64,000 nt of DNA, taken from the NCBI RefSeq assembly GCF_001540865.1, contig NC_033645.1:1-64000 (forward strand). Reading direction: 5' to 3'. The DNA is from Ananas comosus. Taxonomy: Eukaryota; Streptophyta; Magnoliopsida; Poales; Bromeliaceae. The position numbers and the translations under genes were made by a program. The notes below the pieces were generated by a model. That model searched no databases. It saw only the letters and a list, made by a program, of their open reading frames with translations, and was not told where the DNA came from. This document shows positions 1 to 12,000 of this stretch, one piece after another (the stretch's first letter is position 1; each line of letters begins with the position of its first letter).

Positions 1-65
1 AAAAAAAAAAACTCAGACGCTTTTCCGCTTTGTTTTAAACTGAAAAGGGACCCCGGGGCGTGACA
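1..65 (+). mobile_element. 3' end of a Gypsy-type LTR
   Basis: The first 65 bases end in CCCCGGGGCGTGACA, preceded by a short A-tract and an ACGCTT..CCGCT stretch. The same ending closes the long LTR at 53607-57827, so the window opens on the tail of another copy of that family. The terminal ACA fits the TG..CA rule of LTR elements. The rest of the element lies outside the window, so it cannot be judged solo or complete. Confidence 0.7.
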
Positions 66-594
66 ATCTCGCAGGGGCGAAGAAGAAGCATATTCATGTA
101 GAAAAGGAAGACGATGAGTTCGTCGGGAGAGTTTGCGTTGATTTGGACGATTACGACTTCATGTGAATAGCTGATATAATATTTCTTCTTATTTCTTTGT
201 AATTTCGTAGCCTGCGACGATAGATTCTGCACGCGGTTTAGGATCTCAGGGAAGTTTATGAGTGATTCTGTATATTTACGTGTCTCGGACTTTTTGAGAT
301 TGGATTGGAGATTCATTTAGTGATCAAGAAAAAGATCTCTCTGTTTTTTTTTTCTCTTCTTTCTTTCCCTATTACTGGTGTTTTTTTTTTTTTTTTCCGA
401 ATCTCAAAGCTATTCTTTTTCTTTCTAAGTAGAATTGTTCTTTTCTCTGATAATTCAGAGTTTGTTCTCTTCAGCTGCATCACTAGTTTGTTCAAACTAA
501 GGGTTTCATCATTTGGACCACTTTCTCAATTTGGTGTAATGTCTATCTCAAAACATCAGTTTGTACAACATAAATCAAATGAGTAAAACAGAAG
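66..594. other. Unassigned stretch; weak minus-strand ORF and T-rich tracts
   Basis: A minus-strand reading frame with a true ATG at 314-316 runs towards the LTR boundary at 65 and continues into it, so its 3' end is LTR sequence. The peptide is lysine- and leucine-rich and I recognise no family. Positions 340-430 are T-rich. It could be a gene fragment cut by the LTR insertion or simply non-coding sequence. I see no promoter or splice pattern that decides. Confidence 0.25.
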
Positions 595-812
595 TAAATT
601 GTGGTAGTTGCAATATCAAGCATTTGGTGCTTGTAAATTTTTTACCGTTAGTTCCACGCCTTTGATCTTTTTCACCCGTTAGATTATACTATTCAACCAA
701 CCACCCACTCAACCCTAGGGGGCTCACATCATACTAACCATATATCCCTTAATCCAAGGGCTAAAAATCTACAAGCACCAATAACTTGGTACTTTTAAAA
801 ATATAGGAGCTC

Positions 813-858
<46 letters not shown>
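595..858. mobile_element. Short (TA)n-associated TIR element (family B), copy 1
   Basis: About 220 bp bounded by 'caagcatttggtgctt' and 'aagcaccaataacttggt', followed by a (TA)n tract that runs to the single N at 859. The inside holds 'cccactcaaccctaggg', which is also present in the copies at 4070 and, inverted, at 24437. It is a non-autonomous element with no ORF. The copies all abut TA microsatellites, which suggests a TA target preference. Confidence 0.6.
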
Positions 859-859
859 N

Positions 860-1127
860 AAAACGGCTCACGTGATTTGGATATTTCTACACTGTTAAAC
901 TTGCAAACGGCTCACTACGGCCATTAAAATTATTTGATTTTGAGCCCCTTCGTTCATTAGGCAAATGATATTGAAAAATTACAAAATTTATTTTCTAGGT
1001 ACTTCAAATACTCTAGATCAAGTTTAACGGAGCCGATCGACGATTCGAAAGTCGCAACATCGAAAACGACCTGGAAGCATGGAAGGCTCCGTGCCTCCAG
1101 AAGCATAGTAGTCTCACTCTATATATA
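860..1127. mobile_element. Truncated (TA)n-associated TIR element (family A)
   Basis: This is the right half of an element related to the one at 2003-2560. Shared blocks are 'aggcaaatgata', 'acttcaaatactctagatca' and the terminal 'agcatagtag..ctcactctatata'. The left half is lost at the N at 859, so the truncation may come from the assembly rather than from biology. Confidence 0.5.
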
Positions 1128-1132
1128 TATAT

Positions 1133-1667
1133 AGAGTTGAGCTAGAATACTATCGATAGCAAACGGGTTCCGTTGCCACCTATTTGTTTTCGATGATAGA
1201 GCATCCAAATCGATGATCGGCACTGTTGAACATAATCTATACTACTTGAAGTGTTTAGAAATCAAATTTAAAATCTTTTCGACATCATTTGCCTAATGAT
1301 CAAAGGGTTTCAAAATTTCTAATTTTAATGGTCGATATGAGACGTTTTCTTGTTTAACGGCGTAAAAATATCCAAATCAATTGAATTTTTATTAAAAAAT
1401 TCTTTAAACTATTTAAAACAAGATCTATACTCTTGATCTTGATTATAAGACTCTCATCATTTTTTAAAGAATATTCATTTTCAGCCGTTCATTTTTGTAT
1501 CCATTCGATGAATAAGAGAACAATATCGAAAATATATAAAATTTGATTTCTAAATACTTCAAATGATATATCATCGTCAACTTGTGCCGCCATCAATCGT
1601 TTGTGAGGCTCAATTCATCGCAAAACAAATGTGATAACGAACTGTTTGCTATCGATAGTATTCAGCT
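1133..1667. mobile_element. Complete (TA)n-anchored TIR element (family A), about 535 bp
   Basis: The left end reads 'gagttgagctagaatac' then 'tatcgatagcaaacgg'. The right end reads 'aactgtttgctatcgatag' then 'tattcagct', which is its inverted complement over about 55 imperfect bases. Both ends sit directly in (TA)n tracts (1122-1132 and 1668-1715). There is no coding capacity. This arrangement resembles plant MITEs that insert into TA microsatellites, such as the Micron type of rice (class named from memory). Confidence 0.65.
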
Positions 1668-1682
1668 AATATATATATATAT

Positions 1683-1722
<40 letters not shown>

Positions 1723-1728
1723 TTATTT

Positions 1729-2002
1729 ATAGAGTCCGCTGCGATACTATCATGCTGAAGCATTTGGTGCTATCAAGTTTGTTTTCCGTTAATTTACCTC
1801 TTTCTATCATTTTCTTATCGTTTCGATTATTATATTCAACACACCACACACTACAACCTATGGACACCTATTTCATCTCTAACGTGCACATCTTTAATCC
1901 AATGGTAGAAAACTTAATTATTTTTTTATTCTTTTTTTTTTTTTTTCGCACCAAGTCATTGTCTAAAATATTATTCCGCCTACTTCTTATATTTTTAATA
2001 TA
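1729..2002. mobile_element. Family B TIR element, truncated copy
   Basis: It begins 'agagtccgctgcgatacta' and contains 'gcatttggtgctatcaag', matching the end of the copy at 24437-24677 in the opposite orientation. It runs into a T-rich tract (about 1920-1950) and is cut by the family A element that starts at 2003. No ORF of note. Confidence 0.5.
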
Positions 2003-2560
2003 ATGAGGCTACTATGCTATCGAAGCACGGAGTTCCTGCTTCCAGCTCGTTTTCGATGTTGCGATTGTCGAATCGTCGATCGTCCTTTAACTTATCTAGA
2101 GTATTTGATCAGTACCTAGAAAAATAAATTTATGATTTTACATACTCATTTGCCTTAAGTACACGAACGGTCCTGCTAAATCAACGCTGAAAAAAAATCT
2201 TACAAAATGTAATATATACATTAAAATTAAAATCAAAATGTATATTGATCTTGTTTTATATTAGTTTAAAGCAATTTAATCTATCAAAAATTTCACTGTG
2301 ATTGAAATATATTTACACCGTTAAACTGCAACGGTTCACTACAAGCCAGGTTGAATTTGTTTGATTTTTGAAAGCCCATTCTTCACTAGGCAAATAATAT
2401 CGAAAAATACATAAAATTTATTTCTGATAGTCACTCCAAATACTCTAGATCAAGTTTAACGGAGCTGTCCGACGACGATTTCAAAGTACAATATCGAAAC
2501 GTGCGAACCAGGAACTCCCTGTCTTATCCGATAGCATATAGCCTCAACTCTATATTAACA
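2003..2560. mobile_element. (TA)n-anchored TIR element (family A), about 560 bp
   Basis: The left terminus 'atgaggctactatgctatcg' and the right terminus 'cgatagcatatagcctca' are inverted complements. The subterminal block with 'cggagttcctgctt' on the left returns inverted on the right as 'aaccaggaactccctg'. A (TA)-rich tract follows on the right. It has no transposase ORF. Confidence 0.6.
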
Positions 2561-2609
2561 TATATACATATATTATTATATTATATTTTTTTTTTTTTTA
2601 TTTTTTTTC

Positions 2610-3173
2610 TGGTAGTGCATGCTTTATGCACATCACATAGGGCTCCTGCTTCCATATTGTTTTTCATGTGTTCCAGACTTCAACTCGACGATCGCTCGTA
2701 GCACTGTAATCTGGAGTATTTTAAGTATCCTAGAATAATAATTATTTTACGATTTTCTCGAAATTAATTTGTCCCTACTGAAATCGAAGTGGCTCAAATC
2801 AACCCGGCTTTGAAAATAAAAAATCTTGAAAATATGATATTATACAATTAAAATTAGATCAAGTTATTTCGATCTTGTTTAAATAGTATAATAAATTTCT
2901 TAAATTTCAATGTGATTTAATAGTTCTTCACCGTTAAACTTCAACGTTCACTAGGACGCCACGTTAAAATCATTGATTGAGCCTTCGAATCTACTAGAGC
3001 AAATGATATCGGAAAATCAAAGAATTCTAGTTTCTAAGTACGTCCAAATACTTAGCATTCACTCTAACGGGCAGGCCGTATCCGTCATTTCCAAATCTGG
3101 TGCCCGAACATCGAACCACTAAAGACGAGGCTCTAGCCCTGCTTCCATAAGTTTAACCAGTCACCACCACTCT

Positions 3174-3234
<61 letters not shown>
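2610..3234. mobile_element. Degraded family A element plus (CT)n(TA)n microsatellite
   Basis: It repeats the family A order: a 'gctcctgcttcc' end, a 'ctggagtatttt' block, an AT-rich middle, a 'ccaaatactta' block and an inverted 'ctgcttccataag' end. Many small indels separate it from the copy at 2003-2560. A (CT)n tract about 20 bp long and a (TA)n tract of about 38 bp close it at 3175-3234. Confidence 0.45.
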
Positions 3235-3237
<3 letters not shown>

Positions 3238-3371
3238 AGCTATATCAAATTGAACAAGAGCTAGTTGACCAAGCTTATGTAAGGCTTGTTAAGATTTTGA
3301 GCTTATTTTGAATAGAAGACGAATTTGGCTTGCAAATAATTAGCTGGATTGTTAGCCTTGTGCACAACGCA

Positions 3372-3862
3372 CACTAGGGATGTCAACGGGTCGAGTTTGG
3401 ATCGAGTTTTAAAAATTCTAACTCGAATCCGAACCCGAACCCGAAAACCAAATTAAAATCCGTACTTGGATCCAAACACGATGGGTTTTAAAAATCCATA
3501 CCTATATTCGTACCTGACCAAAAACCCGAAATCCGAACCCGGACCCGGATCCGGATCCGGATTCGGACCCGACGGGTTTTAAAAATCCATACTGTTGAAT
3601 GAAAATATAAGAAATAAAAATTATTAAATATTTTATATATTATATAAATAAATAATAATAAAGTATGTATATATATATAATTTATTCAGGTTTGGATTTG
3701 GATCGTATAAATACAAAATCCACACCCGTATTCGTATCCGTCGAGTTTTTATTTTAGATACCTATAATTAAATCCATACCCGTTTAGCTTGGATAAATCC
3801 ACACTATTTGGATTCGAGTTCGGATAATATTTTGGATATTCATATCCATTGACATCTTTAGC
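3372..3862. mobile_element. GGGATGTCAA-type non-autonomous TIR element
   Basis: It starts 'agggatgtcaacgggtcgag' and ends 'atccattgacatcttta', so the ends are inverted. The body is built of CCGAACCC/GGATCCGGAT-like short repeats. Related copies lie at 33112-33545 (opposite order, inside a SINE) and 45777-46000 (partial). No ORF. I could not find a clear target duplication for this copy. The superfamily is uncertain. Confidence 0.6.
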
Positions 3863-5208
3863 TAGGGCTGGCAAATGAGCGAGCCGGCTCGTGTTCGACT
3901 CGCGTTCGACTCGATATTTGGCTCGCTCGAGCTCGACTCGAAATTAAATGAGCTGAGCTTGAACAAAAAAAAAGCTCGAAATTCATTTCAAGCCGAGCTT
4001 GAGTATTACTCGGCTCGTTCGAATTAGGCTCGAAAAGCTCGAATATATATGCATATATATATATATACTATGTTATCGAAAGTATAGAGGATCTGGTGTT
4101 TTCGATTTTTTGATTCTTAGATCAACTCCTTTAATGATTTCTTATTTTTAGATTAATACTATTATTACCTTGTAAGAACCACTCAATCCTAGGGGTATTA
4201 TTTAATCCTAGGGAGGATCGCAATCATCCCAACCATACAATTCTTAATCAAAGGGCCAAAAATTCGAAATATCAAATCCTTTATATTTTCAATAGCATAG
4301 TAGTTCTACAGTGTGTGTATATATATATATATATATATATTAAAAAATATATAAATATAATATATTTTAATTATATATAGGCTGAGTAAATAATCTGAGT
4401 TTAGTTAAAATTAGACTAATGTTGTTAGCCTATAAAAACAAACCTAATAGATAAATAAAAGAGCGAAATTTCACTTAATTTATACATTTTTTTTTCTTTT
4501 TTTCTTTTACAGAGCTTAAATTTTCAATATGTTTATCTCTTTCTCTTTTTCTATCTCTCATCCTAAGTGGCCAAGCCGGAAGCCCTTCAAGTTACTAAGT
4601 AACAGTATATGCTTGCCGTTGCCTACCTTGTTATTAATTGTATACTTGAGAAAATATACAGAATATTTTTAAAGTAAAAAATTATTATTCATATAAAATT
4701 TAATTTTTGTTATATATGATTGGATAGTTTAATCCAATATTCATCTATATAATTTATTTATTTTTGACTGTATAAATGAAAATGAATAATATGGAGATTG
4801 AAGGCGGAAGAAAAGACATANAATGAAAATGAATAATAGGGAGATTACAGACGGAAGAAAAGACATGTGAGGCTGAAAAGATTAAATATTCAACTCATAA
4901 ATTATTTTTTTTTCATATTATAATACTATATTTTATATAATTATTTTGTACTTTGAATTATTAGACATGTTTTTTGTATCAAATTATAGATAATGTTCTA
5001 TACAAATTAAACTATTATCGTATGATGTTGAGAATTTCAAACGGCTCGTTTAGGGCTCGAGCTCGCTCGACTCGAAATTAGGCTCGCTCGAGTTCGGCTC
5101 AAATTAATTTCAATCAAAGCTTGAGTTTAAATTTAGACTCAAAATTAATTTTAAGCCGAATTTGAGCACGAGATAAGCTCGCTCGAGCTCGACTCGTTTC
5201 CACCCCTA
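3863..5208. mobile_element. hAT-like non-autonomous element with 8-bp target duplication
   Basis: The ends are inverted: TAGGGCTGGCAAATGAGC on the left and TTTCCACCCCTA on the right, each followed inward by repeated GCTCGAGCTCGACTCG-like motifs. The flanks are tctttagc (3855-3862) and tctctagc (5209-5216), an 8-bp duplication with one mismatch, as expected for hAT elements. There is no transposase ORF. A family B TIR element sits inside at about 4070-4320. A single N at 4821 is flanked by a 46-bp near-repeat (see findings). Related sequence recurs at 50757-51462 and 52190-53011. Confidence 0.75.
4070..4320. mobile_element. Family B TIR element nested in the hAT-like element
   Basis: It is bounded by 'actatgttatcgaaagtata' on the left and 'caatagcatagtagttc' on the right, with a (TA)n tract at both sides. 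The inside carries 'actcaatcctaggggtat', shared with copies 1 and 24437. It has no ORF. Confidence 0.55.
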
Positions 5209-5432
5209 TCTCTAGCACACTCTCTCTCCTCTTTATTAGGACAATTGCCCTCTCCCCTATAATAATCCAGAAAAATGAAAAGAAAAAAGAGAAAAAAAAA
5301 AAGAATGTGAATGCGTTGCGTGAACCAAATAAACTCCAAATGCAATTGTCGATACCTTAAAATCCATTCCTCTTCCTCCCCGCACCCGACACCCCTCTTC
5401 CCTTTCAACGAGGTGTATTGCCCGAGAAGAGG

Positions 5433-5455
5433 CTAGGGTTTTGCCGAAACCCTAG
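5433..5455 (+). promoter_or_regulatory. Telo-box-containing inverted repeat in the NERD-like leader
   Basis: A 23-base inverted repeat starts CTAGGGTTTT and ends AAACCCTAG around a 4-base loop, 43 bases upstream of the start codon. AAACCCTA is the plant telo-box, common near transcription starts of housekeeping genes (established knowledge). Whether it acts here in DNA or as an RNA hairpin is not shown. Confidence 0.45.
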
Positions 5456-5498
5456 GGCCGCTACTTTCTCCTGCTCCCTCCCCCCCAATCCCGATTCC

Positions 5499-7631
5499 AT
5501 GGAGGAAGAAGCCCTAGGAGAGGTCCCCGACGCGCTCGGCGCTCATCAATCTCCCGCCGCGGACCCCCCGTTGCCGCCGAGAGAGGCCGAGGGCGGCGGC
5601 GGCGCCGCGGCCCCCCAATGCGAACCGACTGGGGAAGGCGACGCGGCGGCGGATGATCCCCGACCCGTCCCCGCCCCCGGCCCCGATTCCGCGGGGAGCG
5701 AGGAAGAAGCTCGTGAATGCCGCGGCGGGGATGGTGCTGCGGGTGAAGAGGATGAGAAGATGCATGGGGATGCAAATGCCGTTGTGTTCGGCGATGGCGA
5801 TGGTGGAGGCGGCGATGCTCTGAGTGGAGAGGGCGCAGAGATGGATGGGCGCGCCAATTCGGCCGCCGCTGAAGGTGCTGGCGCCGGTGCCGTGGAAGAA
5901 GAGGCGGACACCGAATTTGGCGATGCTGTGGGTGAAGAGGACGCAGAGATGGGCGAGCGCCTGCCTGATTCGGCCGCGGCCGAGGCCGAAGTTGACGGTG
6001 CCGCGGAAGAAGAGGCCACACCAATGGACGAGTGCCCTGATACAGTTGCCGCTGTTGCTGTGGAGGAGGAGGCTGTGAACATGGGTGAGGTTCCGAATAC
6101 CGCTGCCACGGGTGATAAGGTTGGCGAACAGGACGATGCCATGGGTGAAGAGGCTGCAGAGGTTGCAGAGAATAAGGAGTCTCCAGAGTACCCTAACTTG
6201 GTCCCCTTTGTTGCTACTGAAACTGGGGAGGAAGAGGCCGAAAAAACGAAGGAGGTTCCTGATGCTGCTGCAGACGAAACGGTGGAGGAAGAGGCCGCAG
6301 ATATAAATGAGGTTTCTGATACTGCCACAGGAGAAACTGTGGAAGAAGAGGCCGCAATGAATGGGGTTGTTGATACCATGGTAGATGAAACTGTGGAGGA
6401 AGAGGCTGCAAACATGAACGAGGTTCTTGACCCTGCAGTAAATGAAACTGTGGAGGAAGAGGCCACAAATATGAACGAGATTTCTGATGCTGCTGCTGAC
6501 GGTGATGATGGTGGCAGGCCTGACAGTGATTTCGGTGAAGGGAATGCACAGATTGACACCTGCCCTGATTCTGCTGCTGCCCCCACAGGCAACTATGTGG
6601 TGGAAGAAGATGCTGCTCAAATGGATGAGTGCCCTAGGATGGACGCTGCCGCTGCCAACGCTGATGAAGATGTGGAGGAAGAGGATGCAGCCGCCTCTGC
6701 TGATGAAGCTATGGAGGAAGAGGATGCAGCTGCCTCTGCTGATGAAGCTGTGGAGGAAGAGGATGCAGCTGCCTCCGCTGATGATGCTGCGGAGGAAGAG
6801 GATGCAGCCGCCTCCGCTGATGATGCTGCGGAAGAAGAGGATGCGGACATGAATGAGGTTCCCAATACTGCCACCGCCGCCAGTGATGGCGGAGATGGCG
6901 AAGAAGAGACACAGATTGAGGAGTGCCCTGATTCTGCCGTTGCCGCCACGGATGAAGCTGAGGAAGAGGCTGCGCAGATGGATGATGGGGACGATGAGCC
7001 CCCTCCAGTGGTTGTGAGGAGAGGTGGAGGGCGGCGGAAGAGGGGCCGCCAGCCGAGGGCTCAGGTTGCAAGGACCCCAGGCAAAAGGAAGGAGAAGGAT
7101 GGTGAAGAAGTATGCTTCATTTGCTTTGATGGAGGTGATCTTGTAGTCTGTGATCGCAGGTCTCAGTTTAATCCTTACCTGCTTCTTATTTGTGTTTTAT
7201 CTTTAATATTTTTCTTGTGATGGTTATACTCATCTTTTCCTTTCTCTCTTTCTGTCCATCTCTATTTGTTTCTTTGTAGGGGTTGTCCAAAGGTTTATCA
7301 CCCTTCATGTGTTAATAGGGATGAGGCCTTTTTCCGAGCAAAGGGTCGGTGGAACTGCGGTATGGCTTGCTCTCTTTGTTGTAGTTTCATTTTGCATTCT
7401 ATTTTAATATTAGTGTTCATGCATAGGATGATAAAGTGCTTCCTAAATTGATATGAGCTATTTTGGTCAGAATTTGATATTGATGTTCAGAATTACAAGA
7501 CTATGGTGAAGAGATACCCTTTTCAATTGCAAAACTAAATTTTGTTGTCATAACCCTTCTTGAGTTTGAATCTTACTTTTATTTGATTATCTTGGCGTGA
7601 GATAAAGGAAGGTTCCTGTCCTGACAGTCTG

Positions 7632-7691
<60 letters not shown>

Positions 7692-8957
7692 CAGACTGTC
7701 AGGACAGGAACCTTCCTTTATCTCACGCCAAGATAATCAAATAAAAGTAAGATTCAAACTCAAGAAGGGTTATGACAACAAAATTTAGTTTTGCAATTGA
7801 AAAGGGTATCTCTTCACCATAGTCTTGTAATTCTGAACATCAATATCAAATTCTGACCAAAATAGCTCATATCAATTTAGGAAGCACTTTATCATCCTAT
7901 GCATGAACACTAATATTAAAATAGAATGCAAAATGAAACTACAACAAAGAGAGCAAGCCATACCGCAGTTCCACCGACCCTTTGCTCGGAAAAAGGCCTC
8001 ATCCCTATTAACACATGAAGGGTGATAAACCTTTGGACAACCCCTACAAAGAAACAAATAGAGATGGACAGAAAGAGAGAAAGGAAAAGATGAGTATAAC
8101 CATCACAAGAAAAATATTAAAGATAAAACACAAATAAGAAGCAGGTAAGGATTAAACTGAGACCTGCGATCACAGACTACAAGATCACCTCCATCAAAGC
8201 AAATGAAGCATACTTCTTCACCATCCTTCTCCTTCCTTTTGCCTGGGGTCCTTGCAACCTGAGCCCTCGGCTGGCGGCCCCTCTTCCGCCGCCCTCCACC
8301 TCTCCTCACAACCACTGGAGGGGGCTCATCGTCCCCATCATCCATCTGCGCAGCCTCTTCCTCAGCTTCATCCGTGGCGGCAACGGCAGAATCAGGGCAC
8401 TCCTCAATCTGTGTCTCTTCTTCGCCATCTCCGCCATCACTGGCGGCGGTGGCAGTATTGGGAACCTCATTCATGTCCGCATCCTCTTCTTCCGCAGCAT
8501 CATCAGCGGAGGCGGCTGCATCCTCTTCCTCCGCAGCATCATCAGCGGAGGCAGCTGCATCCTCTTCCTCCACAGCTTCATCAGCAGAGGCAGCTGCATC
8601 CTCTTCCTCCATAGCTTCATCAGCAGAGGCGGCTGCATCCTCTTCCTCCACATCTTCATCAGCGTTGGCAGCAGCAGCGTCCATCCTAGGGCACTCATCC
8701 ATTTGAGCAGCATCTTCTTCCACCACATAGTTGCCTGTGGGGGCAGCAGCAGAATCAGGGCAGGTGTCAATCTGTGCATTCCCTTCACCGAAATCACTGT
8801 CAGGCCTGCCACCATCATCACCGTCAGCAGCAGCATCAGAAATCTCGTTCATATTTGTGGCCTCTTCCTCCACAGTTTCATTTACTGCAGGGTCAAGAAC
8901 CTCGTTCATGTTTGCAGCCTCTTCCTCCACAGTTTCATCTACCATGGTATCAACAAN

Positions 8958-9005
<48 letters not shown>

Positions 9006-12000
9006 CCTTTCTATACAAATTGTAATGTTCATTATCATTTGCTTCAAAGAGTAGTGGTGATCTTCACTGACGGAAGTCCACAATCTGTGAGGGGAGATTA
9101 CTCGAGGAAGAAGATCAGAAACAATTGCCACAAATCGGACGCCGCAATATCCTTTCAGCTCATTCTTTAGTACATTTTGTGGCAGTCTATCTGAAAATTT
9201 GGGATCCCAGGTTTGGTGAAAGATAAGCAGTTTGTTTTGCATGGGTCATTCTTTCATAAAGCAAGGCAGCAGCACAATGACATACTGTTTTGTGCTGTTT
9301 TATGTGATGTTTCAAGTACTGTGTAATGCAAGTTACACGGAAATAACACTCAAGTAGCTTGTTGGAATTCATGAGTTTGCTGTCGGAGTTTTGCACGTCT
9401 TGGTGAAAAAAAAAAAGAGGAAAGATTTTGGTGCATTGCTGCTTAAATAAGAGATCAATGTGGTCTGCTGTGACGTTGGGAAAATTTTAATGAGGTTTCG
9501 TCATATGGAATTGGTGCATTGCTGTTCTTTGATGGGACAGGATTGAATCGCATGAATCGCTTCGCCCTTTGGCATGGCTAGAATATGCTTTACAATTTAT
9601 TTATTGGAACTAGCAATTCCATCTGGACAAAAATTTAATTGGGAAATCAATGGTCCATGAGATGCAGCACTTGTAGTCAAAGCAGTATCGATGGCGGATT
9701 AGGCTGTCTCACCGTGGGATGTCTCCCAATAATGTTTTTTCATTTTATCCTCTTAGGTTCTAAGATAGTGTTGGGGAACTGACTCAATGTTACATTCTGT
9801 TGGCGTCCACTACTTGCATACATGTAGTAGGATGACCCCATGCTAATTGGCCTTTGTTTCCGTAATTGGCCATTGTATTATTGATTTATTGTGATTTCCT
9901 AGTGTGATGGTTCTTAAGCTAGCCAACTTCAAATATGCGAGCAGTCAGAATCAAGAAATGAGTTCTTGCCTTTTGAGCCAACTCCTAGGTTCGCATGATA
10001 TATTCTGTTGTGGACCCCTCCCTACTCTGGCAATTACATTTCAGATTCCCTCGGTAGGGTATATATGTGCAGACCCGCTCTATGTCGATAATGCAGTTGC
10101 ATTACTTTCACCTTACGTGCACTTGAAAGGTCATGAATGCAGGGGAAAGTGAGGTTTTTGATATATGCAGCTTTTCTAAAGTCCAAGGCATGCTTAAGTC
10201 AATGAAGCGAATGGAACAGAAACGACCTGTATAAAACTTCTTTGTTAAGTTTGACGAAAAGGGCCAAGTTTTAAGAATGATACTTATAGAAATTAGTGAG
10301 GTTGAGGTGTGGCTGGTTGAAGACGCCTCACATTTTGGGTTGTTGATATGATTTCAGATTGGAAGCAGCACTAGAGATTCAGAGTACTTTTATGATGTCT
10401 CATTCATCTAATAGAACTTCGAATGTTCTGCTCCTGAAATTAGAATTTCTCGTTGAGTAATATTCTTTTTTTTTGAAAATTATTCTAAAGTGTCCCACTT
10501 GATAAATATTCCTTACAGGGCCTTTTTGTTAGCATACCTAATTATAATATCATGCTTTTTGTGCTGTTGTTCTTATAAACTTTCAGCTCTCTGACTTCAT
10601 TGGTTACAGATCGTTCTTTAATGATATTTTACTTGACATCGATTGGTTTGAAATTTGGCAGGTTGGCACATTTGTAGCAACTGCGAAAAATCTGCACACT
10701 TTATGTGCTTTACTTGTACGTTTTCTTTATGTAAAGGGTGTGCAAAAGATGCTGAGTTTTTATGTGTTAGAGGAAGTAAGGGCTTTTGTCAGACATGCTT
10801 TGGTACTGTGATGTTGATAGAGCAGAAGGAGCAGGGAAATGAGACAATGGTAACTTAGACGCATATGCTTCTCTGGTTGATATTTAAGTGTAATTCTTGC
10901 TTATTAATGGTCAATCTTTTGCTGATCGCTTACTGTATGAAGATCCAAACAGACGCACAATTTTTGGTCTATTTTTGTTATATATAGCCTATCAGTTTTT
11001 TTGTCAAATTTCAATATGTTTATTGTTTTTGCTTGTCAAAGTATTCAACTGCTTAGCTTCCACTTTTGTATTCTTTTTCATTTTCGCATATAGGATCAGA
11101 GTAGGCCGAGCTTTTCATTTTTCTGCTCTGTCCTTCATTGCTTAACATCTGTAAAGTCTAATAAAACAACCTAAAAAATGGTTGGTCCTACTTTCAGTCT
11201 GTAAGCAACTTTGCTCATTAGGAAGCATATCTATCTAAAAAGCAGTGCAACTATCTATTAATGTAATTATTATTCTTGCGTTAAGCTTCATGATATACTG
11301 TTATACTATTCCAGATTGCTGAGCACTCACTGAGTGCTATGATTTTTTTCCTTATATGTTATGTAATTGACTGAATCTTCTTGGCTTTTCGGTGAGGAAT
11401 ATGTGCCACAACAACACCTTGCAGTAACATATTTGGTGTATTTGTGTTAAATCTTCTTTTTCTTTTCTTGCTTGAGAGTGAGGAAGTTCACTTCTGTATA
11501 TCTTACCGAGACAACACCCTTTACAAGCACACACCTTAACGTTACGCAACTGAGTAAAAGCATCTCTTTTTACAGCGATTTCTTTTTAAGAATGCATCTC
11601 TTTCTACAACGATTTCTTTTTAAGAATGTCTTCTCAAAAGAATTTCTTTTACAGGATGGAGTAGATTTTGATGACAAGAACAGTTGGGAGCATTTGTTTA
11701 AGGACTATTGGTTAGATCTCAAGGGAAAGTTATCATTGACATTCGACGAATTATGTGCCACTAAAGCTCGACAGAAGGGATCTATTGTTTCTGTTCCTGA
11801 TGAGGAATCTTCTGATGATGCATGTGGTACACATGGTGACCGACGGGAAAATAATTCAGACAGTTCTTTAGGGCATCGCAATGAAATCACTGTGTCAAGG
11901 AAGAGGAAAAAAAAACGATCAATGTCTCCAGCAAAATCCCCTGCAAGGGAGGATGGATCCATGAAAAAGGGAAGTATCCGGACTTTCTCTAGGCAAAAGA

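Larger units (their letters stand above)
6367..8956. repeat. 2.59-kb near-perfect palindrome, probable assembly artefact
   Basis: Each base x in 6367-7661 pairs with 15323-x in 7662-8956. The arms are 1295 bp with essentially no spacer. The centre is (AC)n(TA)n(GT)n at 7633-7690. I found a single arm difference (a CCG/CTG codon near 6649). The right arm stops exactly at a lone N (8957), followed by another (TA)n. It covers most of exon 1's 3' half, exon 2 and part of intron 2 of the NERD-like gene. A read that turned back on itself at a TA hairpin would produce this. Confidence 0.9.

Noticed and set aside
5461..7071. Several long overlapping frames on both strands across NERD exon 1
   Set aside because: They are shadows of a GC-rich, repetitive coding exon. 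Only the plus frame from 5499 joins the PHD exons in phase.
9904..10152. 82-codon frame in intron 2 of the NERD-like gene
   Set aside because: No family resemblance and no splice sites in phase with the flanking PHD exons.
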